A stretch of 64,000 nucleotides of DNA from Hygrocybe punicea (lineage: Eukaryota; Basidiomycota; Agaricomycetes; Agaricales; Hygrophoraceae), in assembly GCA_963556145.1 (NCBI GenBank), contig OY744466.1, positions 3,100,001 to 3,164,000 of the forward strand, read 5' to 3'. Below are positions 23,140 through 33,596 of this stretch, in pieces. The translations under genes and the position numbers were made by a program. The notes under the pieces are model-generated. The model was not told the origin of the DNA. It made no database searches and worked only from the letters and a program-made list of their open reading frames with translations. Numbering within the stretch: position 1 is the stretch's first letter; every line of letters starts with the position of its first letter.

Positions 23140-24189
23140 CAATGGAAAGGCACTGGATATGTTCCATATAAAACTGATGCAGCTTTGAAGTGGTCAGACA
23201 GTGATCCCCTGGTGATTGCTCCTATGGAAGTCAGTCCATGGCACATCATTGAGAAGAACAAAAATAAGCAAGCAACCACGTCAATTTCAACTCCTTTTAT
23301 CCCTGCAAAAGGATCTGTTCCACTTTTGTCCAGGAAGCATTTGATTGAAACTTGTGAACTGCCAGCAGCTAAGAGACAACGAACAGATATGTCAGCACCT
23401 CCAACAGGTTTGATATGGGATGAAAATAATTACAGTTGTGCATACGATTCTATCCTGGTTGTATTGTTTGATCTCTGGAAGGAAAATAATACAGCATGGT
23501 CTGAAGTATTTCATGATATGAATGATTATCTGGCTACTTTATCTGATGGCTTCTCAGATATATTGAAAGGCAATATGACATTTGTGCAACTCAGAAATGA
23601 ATTAAGGGCTGTTTTGCATGATGAGCCTCCTGAGACATATCTAATGGGACCTGTTGGAATTAGTGTTGCAACTCTAGCCATGGAGCTTTTACATGTAGAT
23701 ACTGCAGTCACATCTTCTCAGCATCAATGTACGAAATGTAAATTTGCTGAAAAACCAGTGGATAATCAACTTGGTTATGTTTTACATGGAGAAACTTCAG
23801 TTCAAGGGTCTACTATGAATTGGATTGAAACATTGTCTCAACAAACACGTAGAAGGTGTTCCAAGTGTCAATCTGCTATGCAACAAATCTTATTCTACAA
23901 TAAAGTGCCACCTGTGCTTGTTTTTGAATATCCACTCATGGACATTGAGACCAGTCATACACTTGAGTTTGAGACTGACAAAGGCATCAAGTTATTGAGG
24001 TTGAAAGGAATTGTTTATCATGGCCAATATCATTTCACCAGTAGAATCATAAGTGCAGACAAGGTTTGGTTTCATGATGGTATGACTACTGGAAATACTT
24101 GTTCATATGATGGTATACTTGATAAATTATATGATGCTGATGTTAGACAATGCAGAGGCAAGAATCTTGTGATTGCAATATATGCTTAA
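23140..24189 (+). CDS. USP-like (C19-type) cysteine peptidase domain at the Helitron C-terminus (H2)
   Basis: The same frame continues after the 23137 stop. After a basic linker (KRQRT) it contains a Cys box NYSCAYDS (Cys codon 23437-23439), two zinc-finger-like pairs CTKC and CSKC separated by about 55 residues, LVFEYP, and a His box YHGQYHFTSR (His codon 24031-24033) followed by VWFHDGM. This order (Cys box, finger Cys pairs, His box, W-x-D) is that of ubiquitin-specific proteases. It ends IAIYA-stop at 24189. H6 has a homologous domain with the same residues, and H3 keeps the last part. The first in-frame ATG is 23185, but in an intact element it would be the tail of the Rep-helicase polyprotein. 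Substrate unknown; OTU or Ulp1 proteases are reported in other Helitrons, and this looks different from both. Confidence 0.65.
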   Translation, partial: QWKGTGYVPYKTDAALKWSDSDPLVIAPMEVSPWHIIEKNKNKQATTSISTPFIPAKGSVPLLSRKHLIETCELPAAKRQRTDMSAPPTGLIWDENNYSCAYDSILVVLFDLWKENNTAWSEVFHDMNDYLATLSDGFSDILKGNMTFVQLRNELRAVLHDEPPETYLMGPVGISVATLAMELLHVDTAVTSSQHQCTKCKFAEKPVDNQLGYVLHGETSVQGSTMNWIETLSQQTRRRCSKCQSAMQQILFYNKVPPVLVFEYPLMDIETSHTLEFETDKGIKLLRLKGIVYHGQYHFTSRIISADKVWFHDGMTTGNTCSYDGILDKLYDADVRQCRGKNLVIAIYA

Positions 24190-24430
24190 AGTTATATGTG
24201 GGTGGGTGGCCAAATTTTTCTCTAAATTTGTATGAGATATGAAATAAAAAGAGGTTGGGCTGAGCAAGTCTACAACAACAACTTTTGCACTAGAATACTG
24301 GGTGGGAGTGGTGGGCTTAGTCTTGCTCAATATTATTTATGAGGTGGCAGTGTATATCAACTCAGAGCAAAGATTGGAACTTTAGGAAGAACTCGTTCAT
24401 GCCATGCGAAGCATTGGCCCTCTAAACAAG
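24190..24430 (+). other. H2 3' untranslated region and gene-downstream terminus
   Basis: No gene. AATAAA-like signals are absent or weak (GAAATAAAAAG at about 24240). The terminus AAGAACTCGTTCATGCCATG..GGCCCTCTAAACAAG occupies 24387-24430. Confidence 0.6.
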
Positions 24431-24728
24431 TCAACTTATGGCATCGAATGAGCTCCTATGAACAAGATTGTAGGGGGGAAATTGTTCATTTTTTCAAGGG
24501 CTAGAAGTACATATCCCATGTTTTCCTTTATTTTTGTGTTTTGAGCCAATATTACATCTGTACTATTTTTGATTGCATTGGGATCGAAATACCACAAGAA
24601 TTATAAATATTGGCTCAAAACACAAAAATAAAGGAAAACCCGGTATATGTACTTCTAGCCCTTGAAAAAATGAACAATTTCCCCCCTACAATCTTGTTCA
24701 TAGGAGCTCATTTGATGCCATAATTTGA
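24431..24728. mobile_element. 298-bp foldback MITE abutting H2
   Basis: TCAACTTATGGCATC at the left pairs with GATGCCATAATTTGA at the right, and the complementarity continues for over 100 bp per arm (GAGCTCCTATGAACAAGATT, AAGGGCTAGAAGTACAT, TTGGCTCAAAACACAAAAAT). I see no clear target duplication. It starts exactly where H2 ends. Confidence 0.7.
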
Positions 24729-25559
24729 CAATATCATTTTGCACTTCAGGCTACCCCCAAACCTGAACAACTAGTTACAACTCACCTCTAGTACTGAACC
24801 ATCTACATGTTGGTAAAAGTACTGGGCAGCCCTGGGACGAAACCATCGTCCCTGGGACGATACGTTGGGACGTCCCATTGTCCCTGGTCCGGTGTATGGG
24901 ATGGCCCATGGGACGACATTTGGTGTTGTGGGATGTCCCATGTCCCATGGGACATCCCACACATAAGGGGTGTCTGGGGGCATTTGGGACGTCCCTTCCG
25001 TAGCTATTCAATAGAAATCTCAGAGTGATGACAGCATCTAATTATAAATTTCCAGGCCTTGTCATGGCCACTATGGGTACCATGGGTGCTATGGCATAGT
25101 ATAAGATTGTATATACTTATTCTTTTGAGAGTCACAGAGCTGATTGTCCTTCAAGGTCAGTGGCAGGGTGTGGAGATACAGCAGTTCTTTCCACATATAA
25201 AGACAGAACGAGTGGGAGAGGAAAAGTGCTGGAGATGTTGGGTATTGAGATGGGATTGAGGGGGAGGATTGAGGGTGTGCTTCTAGTAAACCAATCCCTT
25301 GTGCATGTGGCAAGCTGAAGCTTGTAGGGGAGTAAGTGAGCAGAGCATGCATGATATACAAAGAAAAGTAGGGCTACATATGCAGAGGAGGCTGAGCTGA
25401 AAATTAAACACGTGTATTATGAAGACCTTTTGATCAGGATATCAGTGGTTATTACATTATGGGCTGTGCATACAATGGCTGACTGGGAAGCAGATGCAGA
25501 GGAGAGATCTGAAATTAGAGTGTGTCTTGAGGACAGTGGACTTGGGTAAGGAGACATCT

Positions 25560-26450
25560 CACAGAGGTTTTATTGGGACATCCCACAGGCTCATCTGGGA
25601 TGTCCCTGTCAGCTTGCAGCTGAGGCTTTCAGACATCCCTGTCATCTTGTGTGACATCCCACCAAGGCTTTCGGACGTCCCACAGCCTTGTCTGGGACAT
25701 CCCTGCCAGCTTGTGGGACGTCCCACAGCCTTGTTTGAGACATCCCTGTCAGCTTGTGGGACGTCCCAAAGCCTCGGTGGGACAACCCACAATCTTGTCT
25801 GGGACATCCCACAGCCTTGTTTGGGACGTCCCTGCCAGCTTGTGGGATGTCCCACTGAGGCTTTGGGATGTCCCACAGCCTTGTCTGGGACGTCCCTGTC
25901 AGCTTGTGGGACGTCCCACCAAGGCTTTGGGATGTCCCACAGCCTTGTCTGGGACACCCCTGTCAGCTTGTGGGACATCCCACTGAGGCTTTGGGATGTC
26001 CCACAGACTTGTCTGGGACGTCCCTGTCAGCTTGTGGGACATCTCTACCAGCTTGTGGGACGTCCCACCAAGGCTTTGGGACATCCCACAGCCTTCTCTG
26101 GGACGTCCCTGTCAGCTTGTGGGACGTCCCAGCCAGCTTGTGGGATGTCCCTGTCAGCTTGTGGGACATCCCACCAAGGCTTTGGGATGTCCCACGGCCT
26201 TGTCTGGGACATCCCTGTCAGCTTGTGGGATGTCCCACAGCCTTGTCCGGGACATCCCTGTCAGCTTGTGGGACGTCCCCCAGCCTTGTCCAAGACATCC
26301 CTCTCAGCTTGTGGGATGTCCCACCAAGGCTTTGGGATATCCCACAGCCTTGTCTGGGACGTCCCTGTTAGCTTTTGGGATGTCCCACAGTCAGTTTGTG
26401 GGATGTCCCACAACCTGGTGTGGACATCCCAATGTACAGGCTTGTGGGAC
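25560..26450. repeat. Minisatellite with GGGACGTCCC palindromes (left arm)
   Basis: About 20 imperfect units (around 40-47 bp) combine TGTGGGACGTCCCA with CAGCCTTGTCTGGGAC, CTGTCAGCTTG or CCAAGGCTTTGGGAT. The 10-bp core alternates between GGGACGTCCC, GGGATGTCCC and GGGACATCCC. A 343-codon frame spans it (25494-26525) but every frame is open because of the repeat; not a gene. The right-arm counterpart is 30340-30534 with only a few units. Confidence 0.85.
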
Positions 26451-26589
26451 TGCCTGCTTGCTCAGCATCTGCTAAGTCATACAATAATAATCATTCCAAT
26501 CCACATCTTACATAATTTTAAATAATTTACATTTAGCAACTACTTAAAATAGACATAGCAAATCAAATAATTATTTTACCTAAATACAT

Positions 26590-27545
26590 GGTATTCTACT
26601 TATCAGGGGAGAGGCAGGGAGGTGGAGGTGGAGGAGAGGACAGGAGAGGGGGCAATGGCAGGGGCAATGGCAGGGGGTGGGCAAGGGGAGAAGGGCAGGA
26701 GGTGGATGGGAGGTGGATGGGAGGTGGGGGTGGCAGGGGGCAGGAGATAGGCAGGGGAGAAGGGGCAGGTTAGGAAGGGACAGACTAGGAGACAGTCAGG
26801 GGGAGAATGGAAAGGAGGAGGGAGGAGGGGGAGGGGAAAGGAGGGAAAGGGAGGGCCCAACAAAATTACATACTGGTGTTCCCTGGTGTCTACACCCCTC
26901 GGCCTTGTCCCAGTCCTCGTCCCCGTCCCCGTCGTCGTCGTCGTCGTCGTCCCCGTCCCCGTCGTCCTCGTGTTCGTCGTTTTCGTCCCCGTCCCCGTCC
27001 TCGCCGTCGTCCCTGTCCCCGTTCTCGTCGTCCTCGCCGTCCCCGTTGCGTCGTCCTTGCTGTCCTGGGTCCGTTGTCCTCGTTGTCCCGTTCCCTCGTC
27101 CCAGTCGTCCTCGTTTCCGTTGTCCGTTGTCCCTGTCCCCGTTCCCGTGCTCACTGTCCTGGTCGTCGTCCTGGTCGTCGTCCCCGTCGTGCTCGTTGTT
27201 CCTGTTGCCGTCGTCCTTGTTGTTGCGGGCTCCGTGGTCCTCGTCGTCCCGTTCCCCCTCCCGGTCGTCGTCCCGGTCCCCATGCCCGCTGCCCTACTCG
27301 TCATCCTCGTCTTCGTTGTTGTCTTCCCGTTGTCGTGGTTCCCGGTTCCCGTCGTTGTCTTCCCCTTTCGCGCCGTGGTCGCGTTTGTTCGTTTACCCCG
27401 TCGTCCTCATTCTCGTCGTCCCCGTTCTTGTTGTCATGGTGGGCCTGGGTTGTCCCCGTTCTGGGCTGTGACCTCCCTCCTTGTCGCCCGCATCCGCATC
27501 TGCTTGTTTTGTTCGCGTTCGTTTGGCGCGAGGGTGCGGCAAAAA
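26590..27545. repeat. Purine-rich tract and (GTCGTC/CCCGTC)n array, left arm
   Basis: 26600-26880 is GGGAGG-rich on the plus strand. 26890-27480 is an irregular CGTCGTCC/CCCGTCCTCG hexamer array. The multiple long open frames in all phases are artefacts of low complexity. Confidence 0.85.
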
Positions 27546-27600
27546 AACCTAAAAGTATTTAAGTAGTTAGTAGAATAAATGAAAAAGATAAATGGACGAC

Positions 27601-27795
27601 TTACCTGGGGTGCTCTGGCATCTGCACCGTTGTCGCGTCATTGTTGAAAGCGACAAGTCTTGTTGAACTCGTGCACGAGACTTTCAACCGGAATTTGCCA
27701 CTGTCCCAAACGGGGTCGAGTTGCCATATAGGGAAGGGTGGCTGAATTTTCTTATTATTATTACATTTACTACAACACCTCAATGGCCAGGGCAA
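27601..27795 (-). other. Exon-like open segment, duplicated in the opposite arm (28663-28857)
   Basis: In minus sense a 64-codon frame (PPFPIWQLDPVWDSGKFRLK, FNNDATTVQMPEHPR) ends exactly at GTAAGTCG, a strong splice donor, followed about 60 bp later by TTTTAG. The identical frame exists in the right arm at 28663-28857 plus. It may be a captured exon feeding the low-complexity array, but I do not recognise it. Confidence 0.3.
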
Positions 27796-27970
27796 AACCC
27801 TTAAGAGATGTAGGTATGATGCACCTACCCCGAGGGGAGTTTATGTATTTTATTTCATTTTATATGTGGAGATATTCACCATATATTTTATGCCTCTGCC
27901 AAAATTGGACCCTTAAACAGCTAACTTTGCGAGTACACATCTGAAAAATCTAAAATTAATTCTAGGAGTG

Positions 27971-28424
27971 CTAGGTAAGGTATACATTGTGTTCCAGACA
28001 AGTGCCTGGTAGTTGGTGGTGCAGGGAATGTGTTGTAGCCAAAATATGATGAACTTGTCCCTCACATTCCATTCATGATTGTGTGTGCTTATACGGACTC
28101 TTGATTGTCTAGCCACAATGCAGAGATCCAACTCCATTTTGGCTACANNNNNNNNNNNNNNNNNNNNNNNNNNNNNNNNNNNNNNNNNNNNNNNNNNNNN
28201 NNNNNNNNNNNNNNNNNNNNNNNNNNNNNNNNNNNNNNNNNNNNNNNCTAGGTAAGGTATACATTGTGTTCCAGACAAGTGCCTGGTAGTTGGTGGTGCA
28301 GGGAATGTGTTGTAGCCAAAATATGATGAACTTGTCCCTCACATTCCATTCATGATTGTGTGTGCTTATACGGACTCTTGATTGTCTAGCCACAATGCAG
28401 AGATCCAACTCCATTTTGGCTACA
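27971..28424. other. Scaffold gap flanked by a 177-bp exact duplication
   Basis: 100 N at 28148-28247. The 177 bp before the gap (27971-28147) are repeated in the same orientation right after it (28248-28424). Real sequence probably has one copy and no gap: two contig ends overlapped at the palindrome centre and were not merged. Confidence 0.9.
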
Positions 28425-28904
28425 ACACATTCCCTGCACCACCAACTACCAGGCACTTGTCTGGAACACAATGTATACCTTACCTAGCACTCCTAGAATT
28501 AATTTTAGATTTTTCAGATGTGTACTCGCAAAGTTAGCTGTTTAAGGGTCCAATTTTGGCAGAGGCATAAAATATATGGTGAATATCTCCACATATAAAA
28601 TGAAATAAAATACATAAACTCCCCTCGGGGTAGGTGCATCATACCTACATCTCTTAAGGGTTTTGCCCTGGCCATTGAGGTGTTGTAGTAAATGTAATAA
28701 TAATAAGAAAATTCAGCCACCCTTCCCTATATGGCAACTCGACCCCGTTTGGGACAGTGGCAAATTCCGGTTGAAAGTCTCGTGCACGAGTTCAACAAGA
28801 CTTGTCGCTTTCAACAATGACGCGACAACGGTGCAGATGCCAGAGCACCCCAGGTAAGTCGTCCATTTATCTTTTTCATTTATTCTACTAACTACTTAAA
28901 TACT

Positions 28905-29890
28905 TTTAGGTTTTTTTGCCGCACCCTCGCGCCAAACGAACGCGAACAAAACAAGCAGATGCGGATGCGGGCGACAAGGAGGGAGGTCACAGCCCAGAAC
29001 GGGGACAACCCAGGCCCACCATGACAACAAGAACGGGGACGACGAGAATGAGGACGACGGGGTAAACGAACAAACGCGACGACGGCGCGAAAGGGGAAGA
29101 CGACGGCAACGGGAACGGGAACCATGACAACGGGAAGACGACGACGAGCAGGGGCAACGAAGACGAGGACAGTGGGCACGGGCACGGGAACGACGGACGA
29201 CGGAAACGAAGACGACCGGGACAGGGGAACGGGACGACGACCACGGAGCCGGGGACAACAAGGACGACTGCAACAGGGACGACGGGGACGACGACGAGGA
29301 TGGCGACGGGGGCAGCGAGCACGGGAATGGGGATGGGGGCAACGGACGACGGACAACGGAAACGAGGACGACTGGGACGAGGGAACAGGATGACGAGGAC
29401 AACAGAGACCGGGACAACGAGGACGGCGGCAACAGGGACGACGAGGACGACAACGACAACGACGGGGACTGGGACCACGACAATGGCAACGACGGCAACG
29501 GCAACGACGAGGACGGGGACAGCGAGGACAGCGAGGACAGCGAGGACAGCGGGGACGGCAGGGACGGGGACAGGGACAGGGACAGGGATGAAAACGACGA
29601 GGACGAGGGCGATGGGGATGGGGACGAGGACGAGGACAACGAGAACGGGGACGGGACAACGGCGAGGACGGGGACGGGGATGCAATCGATGAACATGAGG
29701 ATGATGGGGATGAGGACGAGGACGACGAGAACAGGGACGGGACGACGGCGAGGACGGGGACGGGGACGCAATCGACGAACACGAGGACGACGGGGACGGG
29801 GACGCAATCGACGAACACGAGGACGACGGGGACGGGGACGACGACGAGGACGAGGACGGGGATGGGGACGAGGACTGGGACAAGGCCGAG
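28905..29890. repeat. (GACGAGGACGGG)n array, right arm
   Basis: This is the complement of the left-arm hexamer array but about 400 bp longer, with internal higher-order copies (CGCAATCGACGAACACGAGG twice, 29764-29822). Open frames 28892-30111 on the minus strand are artefacts. Confidence 0.85.
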
Positions 29891-30339
29891 GGGTGTAGAC
29901 ACCAGGGAACACCGGTATGTAATTTTGTTGGGCCCTCCCTTTCCCTCCTTTCCCCTCCCCCTCCTCCCTCCTCCTTTCCATTCTCCCCCTGACTGTCTCC
30001 TAGTCTGTCCCTTCCTAACCTGCCCCTTCTCCCCTGCCTATCTCCTGCCCCCTGCCACCCCCACCTCCCATCCACCTCCCATCCACCTCCTGCCCTTCTC
30101 CCCTTGCCCACCCCCTGCCATTGCCCCTGCCATTGCCCCCTCTCCTGTCCTCTCCTCCACCTCCACCTCCCTGCCTCTCCCCTGATAAGTAGAATACCAT
30201 GTATTTGGGTAAAATAATTATTTGATTTGCTATATCTATTTTAAGTAGTTGCTAAATATAAATTATTTAAAATTATGTAAGATGTGGATTGGAATGATTA
30301 TTATTGTATGACTTAGCAGATGCTGAGCAAGCAGGCAGT

Positions 30340-30534
30340 CCCACAAGCCTGTACATTGGGATGTCCACACCAGGTTGTGGGACATCCCACAAACTGACTG
30401 TGGGACATCCCAAAAGCTAACAGGGATGTCCCACAAACTGGCAGGGATGTCCCAGACAAGGCTGTGGGATGTCCCAAAGCCTTGGTGGGATGTCCCACAA
30501 GATGACAGGGATGTCCGAAAGCCTCAGCAACAGG
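30340..30534. repeat. Short GGGATGTCCC array, right arm
   Basis: Four or five units only, complementary to the ends of the 25560-26450 array. It has lost about 700 bp relative to the left arm or never expanded. The hAT-type element follows directly. Confidence 0.8.
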
Positions 30535-31467
30535 TAGGGATGACCACGGGTTTGGGTCAACCCGCGGTATTACCAAAACGGGTTGCGCGGGTACGGCTAG
30601 GGTGTTTGGTTTCGTCACCCGTGACCATACCGTGACCCATACCCGCGGTTTGGCGGTGTGTCACGGGTTCATCACACAACCACCACAACCACCTCGACGG
30701 CTACGACCAAGGGCGAGCAAGCGCGCGGCGACCAGACGACCAACCGGAACAGTCAAAGGAAGGAGCAGGGAAGCGGCCGGGGGGTGGTGCTCCCACTTCC
30801 CGGCCTAGGTAAGTCTCAATTTCTGATCAAGTAATGAACTGTAGCTAACTACGCTATGACAACAACAACAACATGGGGCAACAGCACGCAATGACAATGA
30901 CGCGTCGCCCTCTCGTCCACCTCGCGGACACACAACAACAACAACGCGTGCCCCTCTTGTCCACCTCGCGGACAAGCAAAAACAACGACGCACCCCCTCT
31001 CGTCCACCTCGTGGACACACAACAACAACAACAACGCGTCCCCCGGCCCGGGCCTTTGTCCACCTCGTGGACACGCAACAATGACACGTCCCCCTTTGTC
31101 CACCTCGCGGACACGCAACAGCGATGACGGCGACGCATCCCCCTCTCGTCCTCCTCTTTTCCACCTCGCAGACACGCTACAACACGTCCGACGGCACATG
31201 CCCCCCTCGTTCCCCATGTTGATCACCTCGCGGACAAGCACGTCACGTCAATTGATGCCGGCGCTGCATCTGCGAGGTTGCAGAGCAGAACGGGGGCTGT
31301 GGTGGACGGCGGGACGCGATGGTACACCACAGGTAAGGTAAGGTGTACCGTCATGACCCGTGGATGTTCGGGTGCGGTGCGGGTCAAAACTGCCCCGGGT
31401 AAGGTGTTCACGGGTACGGGTGCGGTGTCAGCCGAGCCAACCCGTTCAAGACCCGTGGTCATCCCTA
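30535..31467. mobile_element. Non-autonomous hAT-type element in the right palindrome arm
   Basis: The ends are TAGGGATGACCACGGGT and ACCCGTGGTCATCCCTA. Flanks are GCAACAGG (30527-30534) and GCGACAGG (31468-31475), an 8-bp duplication with one mismatch. The corresponding left-arm site lacks it. Subterminal CACGGGT/ACCCGCGG motifs occur in both orientations. The core (30900-31180) has five units of TCCACCTCGCGGACACACAA with (ACA)n runs. Confidence 0.85.
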
Positions 31468-32300
31468 GCGACAGGGACATCCCAGACGAGCCTGTGGGAT
31501 GTCCCAATAAAGCCTCTGTGAGATGTCTCCTTCTGTCCTCAAGACACACTCTAATTTCAGATCTCTCCTCTGCATCTGCTTCCCAGTCAGCCATTGTATG
31601 CACAGCCAATAATGTAATAACCACTGATATCCTGATCAAATGCTCTTCATAATACACGTGTTTAATTTTCAGCTCAGCCTCCTCTGCATATGTAGCCCTA
31701 CTTTTCTTTGTATATCATGCATGCTCTGCTCACTTACTCCCCTACAAGCTTCAGCTTGCCACATGCACAAGGGATTGGTTTACCAGAAGCACACCCTCAA
31801 TCCTCCCCCTCTTTCCCATCTCATTACCCAACATCTCCCTCTCCCACTCCTTCTGTCTTTATATGTTGAAACAACTGCTGTATCTCCACACCCTGCCACT
31901 GACCTTGAAGGACAATCAGCTCTGTGACTCTCAAAAGAATAAGTATGTACAATCTTATACTATGCTATAGCACCCATGGTACCCATAGTGGCCATGACAA
32001 GGCCTTGAAATTTACAACTAGATGCTATCATCATCCTGAGGTTTCTATTAAATATCTAGAGAAGGGACATCCCAAATGCCCCCAGACACCCCCTCTGTTG
32101 TGGGATGTCCCATGGGACATGGGACATCCCACAACACCAAATGTCGTCCCATGGGCCATCCCATACACCGGACCAGGGACAATGGGACGTCCCAACGTAT
32201 CGTCCCAGGGCTGCCCAGTACTTTTACCAACATGTAGATGGTTCAGTACTAGAGGTGAGTTGTAACTAGTTGTTCAGGTTTGGGGGTAGCCTGAAGTGCA

Positions 32301-32998
32301 TTTTGGGTCTCAAAAAGTGCTGGTTTCCCTGTTATTTCATCTACAACTCACCATACACTAAATATTATCCAAATGTAATCACAGGAGTAGAAAGCCCTTA
32401 AGAAATAGTACAACTTTCCCTCCATAACCATCTCAATCCATGCAGTATTCCATGAGATACAAGAGAAATTTCATTAAGTCCAAAATTTTTACACCTCAAA
32501 TTTTTTTTCAACTTTTCCGCATGTTTATGAAATCATCTGTAATCATAACAATCCAAGTTCCTGATGACAATGTAATATTTATATGTTGAAAACAAATATG
32601 ATGACTACTCAGATGTTTTGTACACCCACCGGCGTACGCGGGCATCTTAGCGCTCCATTTTTCCCTCTACCATTCTGCGACACCTCCTCCCAGGTTCTCA
32701 CTATACCGTCAACTACTACCATTCTCGCAACAGAGTGCATTGACCAAGCTACTTCATAATCCATATTCTACTCGAAGTCCGGACTCCCATTTAAATTTGT
32801 TCAAGTTTCAAGTTGACGTGATCTTTTTGTCCGGGGTGACTCCTATGTACTTCGATAAGATTCATATGCGCCCACAACCAACTTGAATGTAGTAGGCAAT
32901 AAATATTTCATTATCAAGTAAAATGTGGGTAATGAAAAATATTTACTCTTCAGACATCATTCGTATGACATGACTAAGAAATGAGGAGATAATAATCA
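32301..32998. other. Intergenic, nothing recognised
   Basis: Unique, AT-moderate sequence between the foldback element and the next pseudogene. No open frame or repeat I can support. Confidence 0.4.
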
Positions 32999-33470
32999 TT
33001 GGTTGAGGAACTGAGCTGTAAGTGTTTCATTGTTCTGGGCGGCAAGCTGACAGGACTTTGTAAATTTGAGCGAGTGTCTCCATTTTGCGGGTGACCACAA
33101 ATCTGCCTTTCCAGACCTGATATCTATTAGACGCTTCTGAAACCAAGACTCGCAATCTCTTGACCAGTACCCCCCATATTGAGCCCCGAAACTTCCCAGG
33201 CTGAAGGCTTCGGCCACCAAGAAATGTCGGTCATCTGTTGCCCACCGTGCTTTGCATCCTTCTGACCTGTAATGCCATAAGAATTAATCTACAAATAAGG
33301 GTTGCTGAACATCACCTGTATCCACTCTGTAAACGCCACAGATTACATCCACCTCATCGCTAGTTAACTGATTGTCCCAGTAAGCAGAAGAGCTTCTTCC
33401 ATCCCAAACAACTTTCTGGATGTCCGTGAACCTCTTCATACAGTTGTTCTGGCACTCCAATCAAGTGTAG
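32999..33470 (-). pseudogene. Conserved-hypothetical mushroom gene remnant
   Basis: On the minus strand an exon reading VVWDGRSSSAYWDNQLTSDE and DVICGVYRV ends at a GTGATGTT donor-like site. A following exon gives SWWPKPSAWEVSGLN in one frame and YWSRDCESWFQKRL, SPAKWRHSLKF and TAQFLNQ-stop (TGA near 32999) in another, the shift lying in a G-run (ATGGGGGGTACTGG, near 33173). I associate this pattern with an uncharacterised mushroom family. Function unknown. Confidence 0.4.
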
Positions 33471-33596
33471 AGATGGCCAAGACTTCAGCCCAGGTAGCTT
33501 TTCAATCCATGCCAGTGGGGAGTGATTAATGAGTTCCCTGCAGCGTCAGTCACCTACACACGTTAAGAATGACTTTTCCACCAAGAAGTCATTTGT

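Larger units (their letters stand above)
14029..24430 (+). mobile_element. Full-length Helitron2/Helentron-like element H2 (10.4 kb)
   Basis: This is the only copy with both ends visible. The left end starts TACGAGTTCTTCC and folds as a hairpin (14029-14062). The right end is AAGAACTCGTTCATGCC..GGCCCTCTAAACAAG (24387-24430). The inverted repeat ACGAGTTCTT sits at the extreme left end but about 32 bp inside the right end, i.e. asymmetric. The left flank is T and a T follows the right end, consistent with a TT target. In order it holds an AT-rich tract, G-rich array, dyad minisatellite, Rep, helicase and peptidase. The genes carry one MITE insertion, two frameshifts and one nonsense codon, so the copy is probably non-autonomous now. 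Confidence 0.8.
24740..32300. mobile_element. Giant foldback (palindromic) element, 3-4 kb arms
   Basis: Sequence from 24740 rightward is the reverse complement of sequence from 32300 leftward (TGCACTTCAGGCTACCCCCA against its complement at 32280-32300), all the way to a loop of roughly 90 bp (TATGATGAACTTGTCC..CAACTCCA). Outer flanks differ. Arms are not identical: minisatellite copy numbers differ greatly and the right arm carries a hAT-type insertion, so the structure is old and not a simple assembly fold. Arm contents from outside in: GGGACGTCCC clusters, AT-rich tract, TGGGACGTCCCA array, purine-rich tract, CGTCGTCCCCGTC array, exon-like segment, AT-rich inner part. No transposase is recognisable. 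Confidence 0.7.

Noticed and set aside
25494..26525. 343-codon open frame in the left palindrome arm
   Set aside because: It is created by the GGGACGTCCC minisatellite. Other frames and the other strand are equally open, and no domain or start context is seen.
28892..30111. Long Arg/Pro/Val/Ser-rich frames on both strands of the GACGAG arrays (also 26677-27562 and 58832-59293)
   Set aside because: Hexamer-like repeats lacking stops in every frame; composition changes with frame as expected for low complexity.
24740..32300. Palindrome as a pure assembly chimera
   Set aside because: Arms differ by hundreds of bases of array length and by a hAT-type insertion with target duplication in one arm only. 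Only the 177-bp duplication at the gap looks artificial.
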